64,000 nt of DNA from Poriferisodalis sp965226645. GTDB lineage: Bacteria > Actinomycetota > Acidimicrobiia > Acidimicrobiales > Poriferisodalaceae. Position 1 is the first letter of the stretch; the number at the start of each line of letters is the position of its first letter. Positions 60,719 through 64,000 of this stretch are shown here, one piece after another. The translations under genes and the position numbers were made by a program. The stretch spans positions 1,054,001-1,118,000 of the forward strand of contig CBDDDL010000004.1 of the NCBI GenBank assembly GCA_965226645.1. Reading direction: 5' to 3'. The notes below the pieces were generated by a model. The model searched no databases and was not told the origin of the DNA. It saw only the letters and a program-made list of their open reading frames with translations.

Positions 60719-61054
60719 TCAGGCCTCGTCAACGATGCACCGGATCTTCGCGGCGAATCGCGGGATGTCCTCGGTGATCGCTTGCCAGAGCACGTCGATA
60801 TCGGTCTTCCAATACTCATGGATCAGGAAGTTCCGCATGTCGGCCGCTGCTCGGAGTTCGTCAAGATCGGACGCTGAACCGGGAATTGAGGCGATCCGCG
60901 TGGCGGCCTCACCGATGACCAGCAGCCGGTAGACGCATGCGTCTTGGCGAATCGCATCGCGTCCGAATTCATCGTGGCCGACTGCTGCATAGAGCGCAAC
61001 TGCCTCGGCCGCTTCCAGAATGTGCTGCCACCGATGCCAGTCTGCGTCGGTCAC
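60719..61054 (-). CDS. hepT: HepT-family HEPN toxin
   Basis: 111 residues, all helical. It has the HEPN active-site motif RNFLIHEY (R-x4-H-x-Y) at about residues 73-80, with the preceding LLVIGEAATRIASIPGS typical of DUF86. HEPN toxins are RNases whose activity is blocked when the partner MNT protein adenylylates the Tyr of this motif. Its start overlaps the mntA stop by four bases (ATGA), with the antitoxin first in the operon. Confidence 0.9.
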   Translation of the reverse strand: MTDADWHRWQHILEAAEAVALYAAVGHDEFGRDAIRQDACVYRLLVIGEAATRIASIPGSASDLDELRAAADMRNFLIHEYWKTDIDVLWQAITEDIPRFAAKIRCIVDEA

Positions 61055-61488
61055 AGTGTGATGGCCTCAGCGAGGACCGCTTCACGCTGCGCATCGGTCA
61101 TGCCGCCGTCGGTCGCAAGATGCACCGGCGCCTCAAGGAGTTGCTCGAGCTCCATCCTCAGCCGAGCCAGATCGAACAGCCCGGTCCCGCGACCCGTTGA
61201 GACGAGGATGTCGATGTCGCTGTCGGGGCGCGCTTCGCCACGGGCGACCGAGCCGAAGATGCGTACGTCGCTGATTCCGTACTTTCGGGCAGTCGCGCAG
61301 ACGTGCCGGCGGCTTCGTAACACTCGGTCAAGCTGGGTCGGGCGGCCGGGTTCATTGCCTTGGGCGAGAAACTGCTCCAAGCTCGCCTGCAGCACGGCAG
61401 TCACCGACGGAAGTGCCGGCTGCTGGGAGATGAACCGATCCAGTTCGGCCTCGAGTTTGTCCGGAATGGTCACCGTGACACGCCTCAT
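61051..61488 (-). CDS. mntA: MntA-type nucleotidyltransferase antitoxin with ribbon-helix-helix N-terminus
   Basis: 145 residues. The first 45 read as an RHH-like DNA-binding segment (MRRVTVTIPDKLEAELDRFI, ALPSVTAVLQASLEQFLAQ). The nucleotidyltransferase has FGSVARGEARPDSDIDILVS, a clean GSx10DxD. MntA normally lacks the RHH part, so here one protein may both repress the operon and AMPylate HepT. Start is GTG/ATG at 61488; the upstream 60 bases are AT-richer. Confidence 0.9.
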   Translation of the reverse strand: MRRVTVTIPDKLEAELDRFISQQPALPSVTAVLQASLEQFLAQGNEPGRPTQLDRVLRSRRHVCATARKYGISDVRIFGSVARGEARPDSDIDILVSTGRGTGLFDLARLRMELEQLLEAPVHLATDGGMTDAQREAVLAEAITL

Positions 61489-61618
61489 GCGCCGACGTTA
61501 CCAGTAGGTAGCATCACTTACATCAGTTGATGCAACTAATGCTGAAGACCATTCGGAAGGGCCATCGCCCATACAGTTGCCAACATAGGTCGACATGAAA
61601 TGAGACTTGGCAGGCGGC

Positions 61619-61705
61619 TCACCGCTCGACAAGATGCGGCGACAACAGTTGCTTGACGAACTCTTCCTCGGTTTCGCCTTCGACGGCGACTGCCACCCGC
61701 CTCAT
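61619..61705 (-). pseudogene. DUF4276 N-terminal remnant
   Basis: A 28-codon frame reads MRRVAVAVEGETEEEFVKQL then LSPHLVER and a stop. VAVEGETEEEFVKxLLxPHL is the N-terminal TOPRIM-like strand-helix of DUF4276 proteins, which normally continue for some 200 residues. Its ATG overlaps the AAA stop (ATGA). The DNA between 61489 and 61618 shows no gene. Confidence 0.75.
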
Positions 61706-62300
61706 GGGCGGCCGCCGAGCAGATTCATCTGCCAGAGTTCTCCCGTCGTGTAGTTCTCTTCAAGCCATCGCATGTAGTCGCTGCGATCCAAGCGGCGCAC
61801 CTCCGTCTTGGAGTTCTCCAGTTCCATCACCACAATCTCGCTGAGGTCGAATGCGTCGACGAGATGGGGCGACTGAGTAGCCACGATCACCTGGCACTGA
61901 TCGGCCAGCGATTCGATCATCGACCCGATCAGCGACACGGCCGCAGGGTGCAAGCCAAGTTCCGGCTCATCGAGAACGATCACCTTGGGCAACATGTCGG
62001 GCGGAAGGTTGAGGAGTGTGACCAAAGCGAAGAATCTGAGCGACCCATCCGATGTCAGGTGGGCGCCGAACGTCTTGTCCCAATCCGTTGCGCGCCACCG
62101 CAAGATCGCCTTTCCGTGCCGTTCCTCGATGAGGAACTGATCAAAATTGGGCAGGATGCGCCGGATGCTGCCTTGGACCCACTCGTAGTGATCCGGGTAT
62201 TCGTCCAGGAGTCGGAGAAGCACAGCGGCCAAGTTGCCGCCGTCAGAGCGCAACAAGCGGTTGTCGCTCATGTCCCATGGTCGCTTCATGGCGGCACCTA
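61702..62300 (-). pseudogene. AAA_21/OLD-like ATPase, N-terminus removed by IS630
   Basis: The remaining 199 codons give AAMKRPWDMSDNRLLRSDGG, LTSDGSLRFFALVTLLNLPP (signature), PKVIVLDEPELGLHPAAVSL (Walker B) and IVATQSPHLVDAFDLSEIVV (H-loop). The Walker A region and first half, which normally come before MKRPWD, are cut off at the TA at 62299-62300. With the DUF4276 gene it forms an ATPase/TOPRIM-like pair reminiscent of defence modules. Broken. Confidence 0.85.
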
Positions 62301-63473
62301 GTGTCCTGTTTGGGGAATTCGGTGGATATATGAGGCGAGGTTGTCGAGTATCTGGTCTGCGGTTTTGCGCCATATGAAGGGTTTGGGGTCGTTGTTCCAG
62401 TTTTCGACCCAGGTGTTGATTGAGTCTTTGAGGTCTTTGACGCTGGTGTGGGTGCCGCGTCGGAGCCATTTGGTGGTGAGTTCTGAGAACCAGCGCTCGA
62501 CGAGGTTCATCCAGGAGCTGTAGGTGGGGGTGAAGCGGGGGCTTGAAGCGTGGGTGCGCGACGAGCCAGCGTTTGACGGCGGGGGTCTTGTGGGTGGAGA
62601 CGTTGTCTGCCACGACGTGCACGTCGAGGTGGGAGGGGACCTCTTTGTCGATGAGGTTCAAGAACTTTGCGGAACTCTTCTGAGCGGTGCCGTTGTGTCA
62701 TCGACGTGATGACGTTGCCCGAGGCGGTGTCGAGGGCCGCGAACAGGTTGGTGGTGCCGTGGCGGCGGTAGTCGTGGGTGCGCCGCTGGGGCGTGCCGGG
62801 CATCAGCGGCAGGATCGGGGCGGTGCGGTCCAGGGCCTGGATCTGTGTCTTTTCGTCCACGCACAGCACCACCGCGGCCTCCGGGGGGTTCAGGTACAGC
62901 CCCACGACGTCGCAGGCCTTGTCGACGGACTGCGGGTCCGGGGACAGCTCGGACTCCTCGGCGAGGTGGGGCTTGAGACCGAACGCCCCCCAGATGGCGT
63001 GCACCGACGACGGCGAGATGCCCACCGCTTTGGCCATCGACCGCGTCGACCAGTGCGTCGCGTCCGGTGGCGCGGACTCCAAGGTGAGCACGATCACCCT
63101 CTCGACGGCGGCGTCGTCGATGGTGCGCGGCGGACCCGGCCGCGGGTCGTCGCAGAGCCCGTCGAGGCGGCGCTCGGCGAACCGCGAGCGCCACTTGGCC
63201 GCCGTCGCGGGATGGCACCCCAGCTCGGCGGCGATGTCTTTGTTGTAGCGGCCCTCGGCCGCCCCCAGCACGATCCGGCACCGCAGAGCCAGCGCCTGAG
63301 ACGACTTCGGGCGCCGAGCCCACCGCTCGAGCATGGCGCGTTCCTCGTCGTCCAGCACGATCACAGCCGTCGGCCGTCCCCGCCTTGCACCCATATCGGT
63401 CCCCGTTCATCGCCTGCCGCAGCCACGCTGCCGCCCCACCATGTTACCGCGACCAACTAAACAAACATGACAC
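62301..63473 (-). mobile_element. IS630-family element, transposase frameshifted
   Basis: Ends GTGTCCTGTTTGGG and the complement of GTGTCATGTTTGTT are flanked by TA on both sides (62299-62300, 63474-63475), the IS630 target. The transposase on the minus strand starts at 63394 (MGARRGRPTAVIVLDDEERA) with HTH segments and VVLCVDEKTQIQALDRTAPI (first Asp). It breaks near 62660, continues as LDVHVVADNVSTHKTPAVKR (second Asp), breaks again near 62530, and ends with MNLVERWFSELTTKWLRRGT (Glu) to 62298. Two frameshifts make it inactive. Confidence 0.9.
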
Positions 63474-64000
63474 TAGGAGCTGCGACGATTGCCGCAACCA
63501 GTAGCGACGAGAGGTTGGCCGACCTTGCTCCTCGCGGGCTCTTGTTGGCGGCTAACTACGAGTTTCTCTCGGGGGCCTGGTGCAGCGCCGCCGAACTGTA
63601 TGGACTCGGGCTCGCGGCTCAGCACCAGATGGGTCGCAGCGGAATGGATTTTGATGTAGATGAGATGAGCCAAGGCGCGGTGTTGCACCTCGCCTACATC
63701 TCCGCCTGTGCCAGGCAAGCCGACTCGGTCCTGCAAGCAGAAGTGCAGGCAATCGTGGACCGAAGCGGCTTCCAAGATGTCATCGACAACGTTCTCGCCC
63801 ATGGCCCCGACAGCGACGAATGGTCTTGGGGCGCGTTCGGCGAGGGCGAACTCAGCAATCCGCCCTTCTCGGATCTTGGACGCACACGCTGCATCCGGTT
63901 CTCGGCCCTCGGCACGGACTGGACACTGTTGGCAGCCAACGACGATGACTCTGTAGGGGTGGCAGAGCGATTCGCCGCCGGCGTCCAGATGATGCTCACC
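63467..64000 (+). CDS. Hypothetical protein, open at the window end
   Basis: An open frame of 178 codons from ATG 63467 to the edge without a stop. The first codons lie in the IS630 terminus, so the native start may have been lost or may be internal. Readable parts: LAPRGLLLAANYEFLSGAWC, SAAELYGLGLAAQHQMGRSG, VLHLAYISACARQADSVLQA and WGAFGEGELSNPPFSDLGRT. It resembles no family I recognise; helical repeats around residues 25-110 suggest a TPR-like or similar helical start. Confidence 0.55.
   Translation, partial: MTLGAATIAATSSDERLADLAPRGLLLAANYEFLSGAWCSAAELYGLGLAAQHQMGRSGMDFDVDEMSQGAVLHLAYISACARQADSVLQAEVQAIVDRSGFQDVIDNVLAHGPDSDEWSWGAFGEGELSNPPFSDLGRTRCIRFSALGTDWTLLAANDDDSVGVAERFAAGVQMMLT

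Overview
The window is high-GC DNA with long GTG/ATG-start genes, many four-base stop/start overlaps and few clear Shine-Dalgarno sites. Gene content (TIGR03084-type protein, acyl-CoA dehydrogenase, CaiB CoA-transferase, DUF222/HNH '13E12' protein, cell-wall-binding repeat 2 (CWB2) proteins, Gly/Lys-type phosphofructokinase) points to an actinobacterium, most plausibly of the class Acidimicrobiia. The load of insertion sequences and giant repeat-rich secreted proteins would suit a host- or particle-associated lineage; both statements are inference.

Layout. 1-22.5 kb is mostly ordinary chromosome: ABC transporter parts, thioesterases, an acyl-CoA dehydrogenase, a HAD hydrolase, a VapBC-like pair, an HNH protein, a nucleotidyltransferase-HEPN-like protein, coaE, acetoacetyl-CoA ligase, a thiamine-uptake pair under a TPP riboswitch, phosphofructokinase and a CoA-transferase. 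22.9-31.5 kb holds a membrane-anchored APH-like kinase with acidic repeats, an AbiE-like toxin-antitoxin operon whose toxin gene is cut into three pieces by IS982 and IS30 elements, and a plant-type leucine-rich-repeat protein with CWB2 domains. 32-43.5 kb has a CWB2/cadherin-like/propeller protein, LysR and LuxR regulators, and a long Calx-beta/propeller gene that is frameshifted and beheaded by an IS1380 element. 43.5-49 kb is a nest of insertion sequences (IS1380, IS3, IS30, IS3, IS21). 50-60 kb is a secretion operon read on the minus strand: a fibronectin-III protein, a 2452-residue kexin-like subtilase with CWB2 anchors, and a translationally coupled membrane protein that looks like a detached subtilase prodomain. 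60-64 kb is a defence/toxin-antitoxin scrapyard: DUF4143 remnant, HepT/MntA pair, AAA-DUF4276 remnant cut by IS630, and a partial unknown gene.

How genes work together. The CWB2 proteins (29.1-31.5, 32.2-35.2, 51.2-58.5 kb, plus a remnant at 31.5 kb) look like a family of secreted surface proteins sharing one anchor module on different effector domains. The most unusual candidate system is the three-gene subtilase operon, in which the protease has no visible prodomain of its own and a separate membrane-anchored prodomain-like protein is encoded immediately downstream.

No rRNA, complete tRNA or CRISPR array was seen. All family names come from reading translations by eye; none was confirmed by a search.
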